DNA of 64,000 nucleotides from Diospyros lotus (GCF_014633365.1 NC_068345.1:16686058-16750057), one strand, 5' to 3'. Positions 1-12,429 are shown, counted from the first letter of the stretch. A program made the numbers and translations. The notes: a model not told the origin generated them from the sequence alone.

Positions 1-300
1 ATTTCAAGAAGTTTAGAAAACCTGATTTTTAGCAATGGGTCCAATGTAGAACACTTCAAACGAAGAAAGAGTCAACTTTGTTCAATCAACGATATCTCAG
101 AGTTGACTCATTTGCTTTCGACGATTCCAAATGTAGGTCAAAGAAGACTTTTTGATAAACTAATTACGCAAAAGAAAAGTTCAATTTCAGATTTCGCGAA
201 GTTTTGAAAACTTGAGTTTTAGCCATGGTTCCATTGTACAACACTTGAAAGAATAAAGAGTCAACTTTGTTCAATCAACGATATCTCAAAATTGACTTAA
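1..300 (+). repeat. Left-edge partial monomers of HOR type
   Basis: The window opens inside a monomer with ATTTCAAGAAGTTTAG, AAAACCTGATTTTTAGCAAT and AACGAAGAAAGAG. The next monomer carries TTTCGCGAAG and CCATGGTTCCATTG. The same two-monomer succession, with these private variants, recurs near 26,990-27,290 and 35,045-35,340, so this edge is a further copy of that segment. No gene is present. Confidence 0.8.
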
Positions 301-2551
301 TTGCTTTTGACGATTCCAAATCTTGGTGAAAGACGACATTTTGATGAACTAATTACGCTAAAGAAAGTTCAATTTTGGATTACAAGAAGTATAGAAAACT
401 TGAGTTTTAGCCATGTTTCCAATGTAGAACACTTGAAACAAGAAAGAGTCAACTTTGTTCAATCAAGATATCTCAAAATTGACTTAATTGCTTTTGACGA
501 TTCCAAATCTTGGTGAAAGACGACATTTTGATAAACTAATTACGCTAAAGAAACTTCAATTTTGGATTTCGGAAAGTTTAGAGAACTTGTGTTTTCGCCA
601 TGGGTCCAATGGAGAATACTTAAAACAAGAAAGACTCAACTTTGTTCAATCAAGATATCTCAAAGTTAACTCATTTGCTTTCGACGATTCCAAATTTAGG
701 TCAAAGAACACATTTTGATAACATAATTACGCCAAAGAAAGTTTAATTTCAGATTTCGGAAAGTTTTGAAAACTTGAGTTTTAGCCATGGGTCCATTGTA
801 CAACACTTGAAAGAAGAACGAGTCAACTTTGTTCAATCAACGATATCTCAAAATTGACTTAATTGCTTTTGACGATTCCAAATCTTGGTGAAAGACGACA
901 TTTTGATAAACTAATTACGCTAAACAAAGATCAATTTCGGATTTCGAAAAGTTTTGAAAACTTGAGTTTTCGCCATGGGTCCCTTGTACAACACTTGGAA
1001 GAAGAAAGAGTCAACTTTGTTAAATCAACGATATCTCAAAATTGACTTAATTGCTTTTGACGATTCCAAATTTTTGTGAAAGACGACATTTTGATAAACT
1101 AATTACGCTAAAGAAACTTCAATTTTGGATTTCGAAAAGTTTAGAAAACTTGAGATTTCGCCATGGGTCCAATGTAGAATACTTAAAACAAGAAAGAGTC
1201 AACTTTGTTCAATCAAGATATCTCAAAGTTAACTCATTTGCTTTCGACGATTCCAAATTTAGGTCAAAGAACACATTTTGATAAAATAATTACGCCAAAA
1301 AAAGTTTAATTTCAGATTTCAAGAAGTTTTGAAAACTTGAGTTTTAGCCATGGGTCCATTGTACAACACTTGAAAGAAGAAAGAGTCAACTTTGTTCAAT
1401 CAACGATATCTCAAAATTGACTTAATTGCTTTTGACGATTCCAAATCTTGGTGAAAGACGACATTTTGATAAACTAGTTACGCTAAACAATGATCAATTT
1501 CGGATTTCGAGAAGTTTTGAAAACTTGAGTTTTAGCCATGGGTCCAATGTAGAACACTTGAAACAAGAACGAGTCAACTTTGTTCAATCAATGATATCTC
1601 AAAATTGACTCATTTGCTTTGGACTATTCCAAACCTAGGTGAAAGATGACATTTTGATAAACTAATTACTCTAAAGAAAGTTAAATTTTGGATATCGGAA
1701 AGTTTAGAAAACTTGAGTTTTAGCGATGGGTCCAATGTAGAATACTTAAAACAAGAAAGGGTCAACTTTGTTCAATCAAGATATCTCAAAGTTAACTCAT
1801 TTGCTTTCGATGATTCCAAATTTAGGTCAAAGAACACATTTTGATAAAATAATTACGCCAAAGAAAGTTTAATTTCAGATTTCGGGAAGTTTTGAAAACT
1901 TGAGTTTTAGCCATAGGTCCATTGTAGAACACTTGAAAGAAGAAAGAGTCAACTTTGTTCAATCAACGATATCTCAAAATTGACTTAATTGCTTTTGACG
2001 ATTCCAAATCTTCGTGAAAGACGACATTTTGATAAACTAATTACGCTAAACAAAGATCAATTTCGGATTTCGGAAAGTTTTGAAAACTTGAGTTTTCGCC
2101 ATGGGTCCATTGTACAACACTTGAAAGAAGAAAGAGTCAACTTTGTTAAATCAACGATATCTCAAAATTGACTTAATTGCTTTTGACGATTCGAATTCTT
2201 GGTGAAAGATGACATTTTGATAAACTAATTACGCTAAAGAAACTTCAATTTTGGATTTCGGAAACTTTAGAAAACTTGAGTTTTCGCCATGGGTCCAATG
2301 TAGAATACTTAAAACAAGAAAGAGTCAACTTTGTTCAATCAAGATATCTGAAAGTTAACTCATTTGCTTTCGACGATTCCAAATTTAGGTCAAAGAACAC
2401 ATTTTGATAAAATAATTACGCCAAAGAAAGTTTAATTTCAGATTTCGCGAAGTTTTGAAAACTTGAGTTTTAGCCATGGGTCCATTGTACAACACTTGAA
2501 AGAAGAAAGAGTCAACTTTGTTCAATCAACGATATCTCAAAATTGACTTAA
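301..2551 (+). repeat. Four tandem trimers (HOR of 3 monomers, about 563 bp)
   Basis: Equivalent points lie at 301, 863, 1426 and 1989, spaced 562, 563 and 563 bp. Each trimer has a first member of A' character (copies 2 to 4, with AACAAAGATCAATTTC or AACAATGATCAATTTC), a B-like second member, and an A-like third member with AGGTCAAAGAACACATTTTG, a GATAAAATAA or GATAACATAA form, and AAAGTTTAATTTCAG. The first trimer's first monomer is instead B-like. The second member at 1614 is also replaced by a W-like variant (TTTGGACTATTCC, TTACTCTAAAG). Copies are diverged by scattered substitutions, so this is an older or less homogenised HOR than those on the right. Confidence 0.8.
1989..2176 (+). repeat. 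Representative class A' monomer
   Basis: A sub-class of A recognised by GCTAAACAAAGATCAATTTC in place of GCTAAAGAAAGTTCAATTTT, by TTTTCGCCATGGG rather than TTTTAGCCATGGG, and here by TTTGTTAAATCAACG rather than TTTGTTCAATCAACG. It recurs at 863, 13215, 14335-14710 (two in a row), 26174, 36455, 43198, 48264, 49202, 61600 and 63465. It is the first member of the trimer seen at the left of the window. Confidence 0.85.
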
Positions 2552-3480
2552 TTGCTTTTGACGATTCCAAATCTTGGTGAAAGACAACATTTTGATAAAC
2601 TAATTACGCTAAAGAAAGTTAAATTTCGGATTTCGGGAAGTTTAGAAAACTTGAGTTTTAGCCATGGGTCCAATGTAGAACACTTGAAACAAGAAGGAGT
2701 CAACTTTGTTCAATCAAGATACCTCAAAATTGACTTATTTGCTTTCGACGATTCCAAATGTAGGCAAAGAAGACATATTGATAAACTAATTACGTAAAAG
2801 AAATTTAAATTTTGGATTTCGAGAAGTTTTGAAAACATGAGTTTTAGCTATGGGTCCATTGTACAACACTTGAAAGAAGAAAGTGTCAACTTTGTTCAAT
2901 CAACAATATCTCAAAATTGACTCATTTTCTTTCGACGATTCCAAACCTAGTTGAAAGACGACATTTTGATAAACTAATTACGCTAAAGAAAGTTCAATTT
3001 TCGTTATCGAGAAGTTTAGAAAACTTGAGTTTTAGCCATGGGTCCAATGTAGCACACTTGAAACAAGAAAGAGTCAACTTTGTTCAATCAACGATATCTC
3101 AAAGTTGACTCATTTGCTTTGGACGATTCCAAACCTGGGTGAAAGATGACATTTTGATAAACTAATTACTCTAAAGAAAGTTCAATTTTGGATTTCCAGA
3201 AGTTTTGAAAACTTGAGTTTTAGCCATGGGTCCAAAGTAGAATACTTAAAACAAGAAAGAGTTAACTTTAGTCAATCAAGATATCTCAAAGTTGACTCAT
3301 TTGCTTTCGACGATTCCAAATGTAGGTCAAAGAACACATTTTGATAAACTAATTATGCCAAAGAAGTTCAATTTTAAATTTCGGGAAGTTTTGAAAACCT
3401 GAGTTTTAGCCATGGGTCCATTGTACATCACTTGAAAGAAGAAAGAGTCAACTTTGTTCAATCAAGATATCTCAAAGTTG
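2552..3480 (+). repeat. Single run of HOR-type monomers (B, M-like, P-like, W, W+1)
   Basis: After the trimers the order B (2552), M-like (about 2740, GAAAACATGAG), P-like (about 2930, CCTAGTTGAAAG, TTTCGTTATCGAGAAG), W (about 3117, CCAAACCTGGG, AATTACTCTAAAG) and a W-following monomer (about 3305, AATTATGCC, AAAACCTGAG) matches the M-P-W order of the HOR units farther right. It is clearly diverged from them. It stops at about 3,480, where the consensus-like block begins. Confidence 0.7.
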
Positions 3481-5324
3481 ACTCATTGCTTTCGACGATT
3501 CCAAATTTAGCTGAAAGATGAACATTTTGATAAACTAATTACGCTAAAGAAAGTTCAATTTTGGAATTTCGAGAAGTATAGAAAACTTGAGTTTTAGCCA
3601 TGGGTCCATTGTAGAATACTTAAAACAAGAAAGAGTCAACTTTGTTCAATCAACGATATCTGAAAATTGACTTCATTTGCTTTCGACGATTCCAAATTTA
3701 GGCTGAAAGAACACATTTTGATAAACTAATTACGCTAAAGAAAGTTTCAATTTCAGATTTCGAGAAGTATAGAAAACTTGAGTTTTAGCCATGGGTCCAA
3801 TGTAGAACACTTGAAAGAAGAAAGAGTCAACTTTGTTCAATCAACGATATCTCAAAGTTGACTCATTTGCTTTCGACGATTCCAAATCTTGGTGAAAGAA
3901 CACATTTTGATAAACTAATTACTCTAAAGAAAGTTTAATTTCGGATTTCGGGAAGTTTAGAAAACTTGAGTTTTAGCCATGGGTCCATTGTAAACACTTG
4001 AAACAAGAAAGAGTCAACTTTGTTCAATCAAGATACCTCAAAATTGACTTATTTGCTTTCGACGATTCCAAATGTAGGTCAAAGAACACATTTTGATAAA
4101 ATAATTACGCCAAAGAAAGTTTAATTTCAGATTTCGGGAAGTTTTGAAAACTTGAGTTTTAGCCATGGGTCCATTGTACAACACTTGAAAGAAGAAAGAA
4201 TCAACTTTGTTCAATCAACGATATCTCAAAATTGACTTAATTGCTTTTGACGATTCCAAATGTAGGTCAGAGAAGACATTTTTGATAAACTAAATACGCC
4301 AAAGAAGATTCAATTTTGGATTTCGGGAAGTTTTGAAAACTTGAGTTTTAGCCATGGGTTCATTGTACAACACTTGAAAGACGAAAGAGTCAACTTTGTT
4401 CGATCAACGATATCTCAAAATTGACTTAATTGCTTTTGACGATTCCAAATCTTGGTGAAAGACGACATTTTGATAAACTAATTACGCTAAAGAAAGTTCA
4501 ATTTTGGATTTCGGAAAGTTTAGAAAACTTGAGTTTTAGCCATGGGTCCAATGTAGAACACTTGAAACAAGAAAGAGTCAACTTTGTTCAATCAACGATA
4601 TCTCAAAATTGACTCATTTGCTTTCGACGATTCCAAATTTTGTGAAAGAACACATTTTGATAAACTAATTACGCTAAAGAAAGTTCAATTTTGGATTTCG
4701 GGAAGTTTTGAAAACTTGAGTTTTAGCCATGGGTCCAATGTACAACACTTGAAAGAAGAAAGAGTCAACTTTGTTCAATCAACGATATCTCAAAATTGAC
4801 TTAATTGCTTTTGACGATTCCAAATCTTGGTGAAAGACGACATTTTGATAAACTAATTACGCTAAAGAAAGTTCAATTTTGGATTTCGGGAAGTTTTGAA
4901 AACTTGAGTTTTAGCCATGGGTCCAATGTAGAACACTTGAAACAAGAAAGAGTCAACTTTGTTCAATCAAGATATCTCAAAATTGACTCATTTGCTTTCG
5001 ACGATTCCAAATGTAGGTGAAAGAAGACATTTTGATAAACTAATTACGCAAAAGAAAGTTCAATTTTGGATTTCGGGAAGTTTTGAAAACTTGAGTTTTA
5101 GCCATGGGTCCATTGTACAACACTTGAAAGAAGAAAGAGTCAACTTTGTTCAATCAACGATATCTCAAAATTGACTCAATTTGCTTTTGACGATTCCAAA
5201 TCTTGGTGAAAGACGACATTTTGATAAACTAATTACGCTAAAGAAAGTTCAATTTTGGATTTCGGAAGTTTAGAAAACTTGAGTTTTAGCCATGGGTCCA
5301 ATGTAGAACACTTGAAACAAGAAA

Positions 5325-5364
5325 GAGTCAACTTTGTTCAATCAAGATATCTCAAAGTTGACTC
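5325..5364. other. Inverted repeat, 12-bp arms, 16-nt loop around the EcoRV site (representative)
   Basis: GAGTCAACTTTG at 5,325-5,336 is the exact reverse complement of CAAAGTTGACTC at 5,353-5,364. The 16-nt loop holds GATATC. The same arrangement spans the monomer boundary wherever a monomer ending in CAAAGTTGACTC follows GAGTCAACTTTG. Monomers ending CAAAATTGACT or CAAAGTTAACTC keep it with one mismatch. It could extrude as a hairpin in single strands or bind a dimeric protein; neither is shown by the sequence. Confidence 0.8.
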
Positions 5365-5452
5365 ATTTGCTTTCGACGATTCCAAATTTAGGTCAAAGAA
5401 CACATTTTGATAAACTAATTACGCTAAAGAAAGTTCAATTTTGGATTTCGGG

Positions 5453-5467
5453 AAGTTTTGAAAACTT
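5453..5467. other. Short palindrome AAGTTTTGAAAACTT in class A monomers (representative)
   Basis: Seven-base arms (AAGTTTT and AAAACTT) flank one central base. Class A monomers keep this perfectly through most of the array; class B has AAGTTTAGAAAACTT, with one arm position broken. The element sits about 65 bp upstream of the GAGTCAACTTTG arm. Function unknown. Confidence 0.75.
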
Positions 5468-8400
5468 GAGTTTTAGCCATGGGTCCATTGTACAACACTT
5501 GAAAGAAGAAAGAGTCAACTTTGTTCAATCAACGATATCTCAAAATTGACTTAATTGCTTTTGACGATTCCAAATCTTGGTGAAAGACGACATTTTGATA
5601 AACTAATTACGCTAAAGAAAGTTCAATTTCGGATTTCGGAAAGTTTTGAAAACTTGAGTTTTAGCCATGGGTCCATTGTACAACACTTGAAAGAAGAAAG
5701 AGTCAACTTTGTTCAATCAACGATATCTCAAAATTGACTTAATTGCTTTTGACGATTCCAAATCTTGGTGAAAGACGACATTTTGATAAACTAATTACGC
5801 TAAAGAAAGTTCAATTTTGGATTTCGGAAAGTTTAGAAAACTTGAGTTTTAGCCATGGGTCCAATGTAGAATACTTAAAACAAGAAAGAGTCAACTTTGT
5901 TCAATCAAGATATCTCAAAGTTGACTCATTTGCTTTCGACGATTCCAAATTTAGGTCAAAGAACACATTTTGATAAACTAATTACGCCAAAGAAAGTTTA
6001 ATTTCAGATTTCGGAAGTTTTGAAAACTTGAGTTTTAGCCATGGGTCCATTGTACAACACTTGAAAGAAGAAAGAGTCAACTTTGTTCAATCAACGATAT
6101 CTCAAAATTGACTTAATTGCTTTTGACGATTCCAAATCTTGGTGAAAGACGACATTTTGATAAACTAATTACGCTAAAGAAAGTTCAATTTTGGATTTCG
6201 GGAAGTTTAGAAAACTTGAGTTTTAGCCATGGGTCCAATGTAGAACACTTGAAACAAGAAAGAGTCAACTTTGTTCAATCAAGATATCTCAAAATTGACT
6301 CATTTGCTTTCGACGATTCCAAATGTAGGTCAAAGAAGACATTTTGATAAACTAATTACGCAAAAGAAAGTTAAATTTCGGATTTCGGGAAGTTTTGAAA
6401 ACTTGAGTTTTAGCCATGGGTCCATTGTACAACACTTGAAAGAAGAAAGAGTCAACTTTGTTCAATCAACGATATCTCAAAATTGACTCATTTGCTTTCG
6501 ACGATTCCAAATCTAGGTGAAAGACGACATTTTGATAAACTAATTACGCTAAAGAAAGTTCAATTTTCGATTTCGAGAAGTTTAGAAAACTTGAGTTTTA
6601 GCCATGGGTCCAATGTAGAACACTTGAAACAAGAAAGAGTCAACTTTGTTCAATCAACGATATCTCAAAATTGACTCATTTGCTTTTGACGATTCCAAAT
6701 CTGGGTGAAAGACGACATTTTGATAAACTAATTACGCTAAAGAAAGTTCAATTTTGGATTTCGAGAAGTTTAGAAAACTTGAGTTTTAGCCATGGGTCCA
6801 ATGTAGAATACTTAAAACAAGAAAGAGTCAACTTTGTTCAATCAAGATATCTCAAAGTTGACTCATTTGCTTTCGACGATTCCAAATGTAGGTCAAAGAA
6901 CACATTTTGATAAACTAATTACGCCAAAGAAAGTTCAATTTTGATTTCGGGAAGTTTTGAAAACTTGAGTTTTAGCCATGGGTCCATTGTACAACACTTG
7001 AAAGAAGAAAGAGTCAACTTTGTTCAATCAACGATATCTCAAAATTGACTTAATTGCTTTTGACGATTCCAAATCTTGGTGAAAGACGACATTTTGATAA
7101 ACTAATTACGCTAAAGAAAGTTCAATTTTGGATTTCGGGAAGTTTAGAAAACTTGAGTTTTAGCCATGGGTCCAATGTAGAATACTTAAAACAAGAAAGA
7201 GTCAACTTTGTTCAATCAAGATATCTCAAAGTTGACTCATTTGCTTTCGACGATTCCAAATGTAGGTCAAAGAAGACATTTTGATAAACTAATTACGCCA
7301 AAGAAGATTCAATTTTGGATTTCGGGAAGTTTTGAAAACTTGAGTTTTAGCCATGGGTCCATTGTACAACACTTGAAAGAAGAAAGAGTCAACTTTGTTC
7401 AATCAACGATATCTCAAAATTGACCTAATTGCTTTTGACGATTCCAAATCTTGGTGAAAGATGACATTTTGATAAACTAATTACGCTAAAGAAAGTTCAA
7501 TTTTGGATTTCGGGAAGTTTAGAAAACTTGAGTTTTAGCCATGGGTCCAATGTAGAACACTTGAAACAAGAAAGAGTCAACTTTGTTCAATCAACGATAT
7601 CTGACTCATTTGCTTTCGACGATTCCAAATGTAGGTCAAAGAAGACATTTTGATAAACTAATTACGCAAAAGAAAGTTCAATTTCGATTTCGAGAAGTTT
7701 TGAAAACTTGAGTTTTAGCCATGGGTCCATTGTACAACACTTGAAAGAAGAAAGAGTCAACTTTGTTCAATCAACGATATCTCAAAATTGACTTAATTGC
7801 TTTTGACGATTCCAAATCTTGGTGAAAGACGACATTTTGATAAACTAATTACGCTAAAGAAAGTTCAATTTTGGATTTCGAGAAGTTTAGAAAACTTGAG
7901 TTTTAGCCATGGGTCCAATGTAGAACACTTGAAACAAGAAAGAGTCAACTTTGTTCAATCAAGATATCTCAAAATTGACTCATTTGCTTTCGACGATTCC
8001 AAATGTAGGTCAAAGAAGACATTTTGATAAACTAATTACGCAAAGAAAGTTCAATTTTGGATTTCGAGAAGTTTTGAAAACTTGAGTTTTAGCCATGGGT
8101 CCATTGTACAACACTTGAAAGAAGAAAGAGTCAACTTTGTTCAATCAACGATATCTCAAAATTGACTTAATTGCTTTTGACGATTCCAAATCTTGGTGAA
8201 AGACGACATTTTGATAAACTAATTACGCTAAAGAAAGTTCAATTTTGGATTTCGGAAAGTTTAGAAAACTTGAGTTTTAGCCATGGGTCCAATGTAGAAT
8301 ACTTAAAACAAGAAAGAGTCAACTTTGTTCAATCAAGATATCTCAAAGTTGACTCATTTGCTTTCGACGATTCCAAATTTAGGTCAAAGAACACATTTTG

Positions 8401-9483
8401 ATAAACTAATTACGCCAAAGAAAGTTCAATTTCAGATTTCGGGAAGTTTTGAAAACTTGAGTTTTAGCCATGGGTCCATTGTACAACACTTGAAAGAAGA
8501 AAGAGTCAACTTTGTTCAATCAACGATATCTCAAAATTGACTTAATTGCTTTTGACGATTCCAAATCTTGGTGAAAGACGACATTTTGATAAACTAATTA
8601 CGCTAAGGAAAGTTCAATTTTTGATTTCGGAAAGTTTAGAAAACTTGAGTTTTAGCCATGGGTCCAATGTAGAACACTTAAAACAAGAAAGAGTCAACTT
8701 TGTTCAATCAAGATATCTCAAAGTTGACTCATTTGCTTTCGACGATTCCAAATTTAGGTCAAAGAAGACATTTTGATAAACTAATTACGCAAAAGAAATT
8801 TAAATTTCGGATTTCGAGAAGTTTTGAAAACTTGAGTTTTAGCCATGGGTCCATTGTACAACACTTGAAAGAAGAAAGAGTCAACTTTGTTCAATCAACG
8901 ATATCTCAAAATTGACTCATTTGCTTTCGACGATTCCAAATCTAGGTGAAAGACGACATTTTGATAAACTAATTACGCTAAAGAAAGTTCAATTTTGGAT
9001 TTCGAGAAGTTTAGAAAACTTGAGTTTTAGCCATGGGTCCAATGTAGAACACTTGAAACAAGAAAGAGTCAACTTTGTTCAATCAACGATATCTCAAAAT
9101 TGACTCATTTGCTTTGGACGATTCCAAATCTGGGTGAAAGACGACATTTTGATAAACTAATTACGCTAAAGAAAGTTCAATTTTGGATTTCGAGAAGTTT
9201 AGAAAACTTGAGTTTTAGCCATGGGTCCAATGTAGAATACTTAAAACAAGAAAGAGTCAACTTTGTTCAATCAAGATATCTCAAAGTTGACTCATTTGCT
9301 TTCGACGATTCCAAATGTAGGTCAAAGAAGACATTTTGATAAACTAATTACGCCAAAGAAAGTTCAATTTCGAATTTCGGGAAGTTTTGAAAACTTGAGT
9401 TTTAGCCATGGGTCCATTGTACAACACTTGAAAGAAGAAAGAGTCAACTTTGTTCAATCAACGATATCTCAAAATTGACTTAA

Positions 9484-9671
9484 TTGCTTTTGACGATTCC
9501 AAATCTTGGTGAAAGACGACATTTTGATAAACTAATTACGCTAAAGAAAGTTCAATTTTGGATTTCGGGAAGTTTAGAAAACTTGAGTTTTAGCCATGGG
9601 TCCAATGTAGAACACTTGAAACAAGAAAGAGTCAACTTTGTTCAATCAAGATATCTCAAAATTGACTCATT
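9484..9671 (+). repeat. Representative class B monomer (188 bp)
   Basis: A clean example of one of the two main monomer classes. Diagnostic features are GAAGTTTAGAAAACTTGAG, then GGGTCCAATGTAGAA, then CACTTGAAACAAGAAAGAG, usually followed by TTCAATCAAGATATCTC. Class B often alternates with class A, giving local dimers of about 375 bp. It contains one NcoI site (CCATGG) and one EcoRV site (GATATC). It is not coding: the open frame here starts at a TTG and closes just inside the next monomer. Confidence 0.9.
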
Positions 9672-9858
9672 TGCTTTTGACGATTCCAAATGTAGGTCAA
9701 AGAAGACATTTTGATAAACTAATTACGCAAAAGAAATTTAAATTTCGGATTTCGAGAAGTTTTGAAAACTTGAGTTTTAGCCATGGGTCCATTGTACAAC
9801 ACTTGAAAGAAGAAAGAGTCAACTTTGTTCAATCAACGATATCTCAAAATTGACTTAA
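9672..9858 (+). repeat. Representative class A monomer (187 bp)
   Basis: The partner class of B. Diagnostic features are AAGTTTTGAAAACTT (a 7+7 bp palindrome around one base), GGGTCCATTGTACAACAC and CTTGAAAGAAGAAAGAG, usually followed by TTCAATCAACGATATC and AAAATTGACTTAATTGC. Class A usually begins TTCGACGATTCCAAATGTAGGTC or ...TTTAGGTC, whereas B begins TTTTGACGATTCCAAATCTTGG. The 187/188 alternation explains why reading frames never stay open across several monomers. Confidence 0.88.
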
Positions 9859-12429
9859 TTGCTTTTGACGATTCCAAATCTTGGTGAAAGACGACATTTT
9901 GATAAACTAATTACGCTAAAGAAAGTTCAATTTTGGATTTCGGAAGTTTAGAAAACTTGAGTTTTAGCCATGGGTCCAATGTAGAACACTTGAAACAAGA
10001 AAGAGTCAACTTTGTTCAATCAAGATATCTCAAAATTGACTCATTTGCTTTCGACGATTCCAAATGTAGGTCAAAGAAGACATTTTGATAAACTAATTAC
10101 GCAAAGAAATTTCAATTTCGGATTTCGAGAAGTTTTGAAAACTTGAGTTTTAGCCATGGGTCCATTGTACAACACTTGAAAGAAGAAAGAGTCAACTTTG
10201 TTCAATCAACGATATCTCAAAATTGACTCATTTGCTTTCGACGATTCCAAATCTAGGTGAAAGACGACATTTTGATAAACTAATTACGCTAAAGAAAGTT
10301 CAATTTTCGATTTCGAGAAGTTTAGAAAACTTGAGTTTTAGCCATGGGTCCAATGTAGAACACTTGAAACAAGAAAGAGTCAACTTTGTTCAATCAACGA
10401 TATCTCAAAGTTGACTCATTTGCTTTGACGATTCCAAATCTGGTGAAAGACGACATTTTGATAAACTAATTACGCTAAAGAAAGTTCAATTTTGGATTTC
10501 GAGAAGTTTAGAAAACTTGAGTTTTAGCCATGGGTCCAATGTAGAATACTTAAAACAAGAAAGAGTCAACTTTGTTCAATCAAGATATCTCAAAGTTGAC
10601 TCATTTGCTTTCGACGATTCCAAATGTACGTCAAAGAAGACATTTTGATAAACTAATTATCCCAAAGAAAGTTCAATTTTGAATTTCGGGAAGTTTTGAA
10701 AACCTGAGTTTTAGCCATGGGTCCATTTGTACAACACTTGAAAGAAGAAATAGTCAACTTTGTTCAATCAACGATATCTCAAAATTGACTTAATTGCTTT
10801 TGACGATTCCAAATTTTGGTGAAAGACAACATTTTGATAAACTAATTACGCGAAAGAAAGTTCAATTTTGGATTTCGAGAAGTTTAGAAAACTTGAGTTG
10901 TACCCATGGGTCCAATGTAGAATACTTAAAACAAGAAAGAGTCAACTTTGTTCAATCAAGATATCTCAAAGTTGACACATTTGCTTTCGACGATTCCAAA
11001 TGTAGGTCAAAGAAGACATTTTGATAAACTAATTACGCAAAGAAATTCAATTTTGGATTTCGGGAAGTTTTGAAAACTTGAGTTTTAGCCATGGGTCCAT
11101 TGTACAACACTTGAAAGAAGAAAGAGTCAACTTTGTTCAATCAACGATATCTCAAAATTGACTTAATTGCTTTTGACGATTCCAAATCTTGGTGAAAGAC
11201 GACATTTTGATAAACTAGTTACGCTAAACAATGATCAATTTCGGATGTCGAGAAGTTTTGAAAACTTGAGTTTTAGCCATGGGTCCAATGCAGAATACTT
11301 AAAACAAGAAAGAGTTAACTTTGTTCAATCAAGATATCTCAAAGTTGGCTCATTTGCTTTCGACGATTCCAAATGTAGGTCAAAGAAGACATTTTGATAA
11401 ACTAATTATGCCAAAAAAAGCTCAATTTCGAATTTCGGGAAGTTTTGAAAACCTGAGTTTTGGCCATGGGTCCATTGTACAACACTTGAAGGAAGAAAGA
11501 GTCAACTTTGTTCAATCAACGATATCTCAAAATTGGCTTAATTGCTTTTAACGATTCCAAATCTTGGTGAAAGACGACATTTTGATAAACTAATTACGCT
11601 AAAGAAACTTCAATTTTGGATTTCGGAAAGTTTTGAAAACTTGAGTTTTCGCCATGGGTCCAATGTTGAATACTTAAAACAAGAAAGAGTCAACTTTGTT
11701 CAATCAAGATATCTCAAAGTTAACGCATTTGCTTTCGACGATTCCAAATTTAAGTCGAAGAACATATTTTGATAAAATAATTACGCCAAAGAAAGTTTAA
11801 TTTCAGATATCGGGAAGTTTTGAAAACTTGAGTTTTAGCAATGGGTCCATTGTACAACACTTGAAAGAAGAAAGAGTCAACTTTTTTCAATCAACGATAT
11901 CTCAAAATTGACTTAATTGCTTTTGACGATTCCAAATCATGGTGAAAGATGACATTTTGATAAACTGATTAAGCTAAAGAAACCTCAATTTTGGATTTCG
12001 GAATGTTTAGAAAACTTGAATTTTCGCCACGGGTCCAATGTAGAATACTTAAAACAAGAAAGAGTAAACTTTGTTCAATCAAGATATCTCAAAGTTAACT
12101 CATTTGCTTTCGACGATTCCAAATTTAGGTCAAAGAACACATTTTGATAAAATAATTACGCCAAAGAAAGTTTAATTTCAGATTTCGGGAAGTTTTGAAA
12201 ACTTGAGTTTTAGCCATGGGTCCATTGTACAACACTTGAAAGAAGAAAGAGTCAACTTTGTTCAATCAACGATATCTCAAAATTGACTTAACTGCTTTTG
12301 AAGATTCCAAATCTTGGTGAAAGATGACATTTTGATAAACTAATTACGCTAAAGAAAGTTAAATTTTGGATTTCGGGAAGTTTAGAAAACTTGAGTTTTA
12401 GCCATAGGTCCAATGTAGAACACTTGAAA

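Larger units (their letters stand above)
3480..10610 (+). repeat. Consensus-like A and B monomer block with many 1-bp indels
   Basis: About 38 monomers of classes A and B that are close to one another and to a general consensus, with few of the class-specific variants seen elsewhere. Local order is largely A-B dimers, with B-B pairs at 6483/6671, 8912/9100 and 10223/10423. Many monomers carry isolated single-base gains or losses in short homopolymers (for example about 3486, 3566, 3671, 3989, 4286, 4634, 5166, 5262, 6012, 6941, 7683, 8039, 9938 and 10424) and one 7-bp loss at about 7602. Flanking HOR monomers of the same kind (W+1) lie on both sides. It is either a real homogenised subarray or a poorly resolved assembly patch. 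Confidence 0.75.

Noticed and set aside
6370..6400. CENP-B-box-like tract TTTCGGATTTCGGGAAG in some monomers.
   Set aside because: The box core needs TTCG, four bases, A, two bases, CGGG. Here only five bases separate TTCG and CGGG and the A is not in place, so the match fails.
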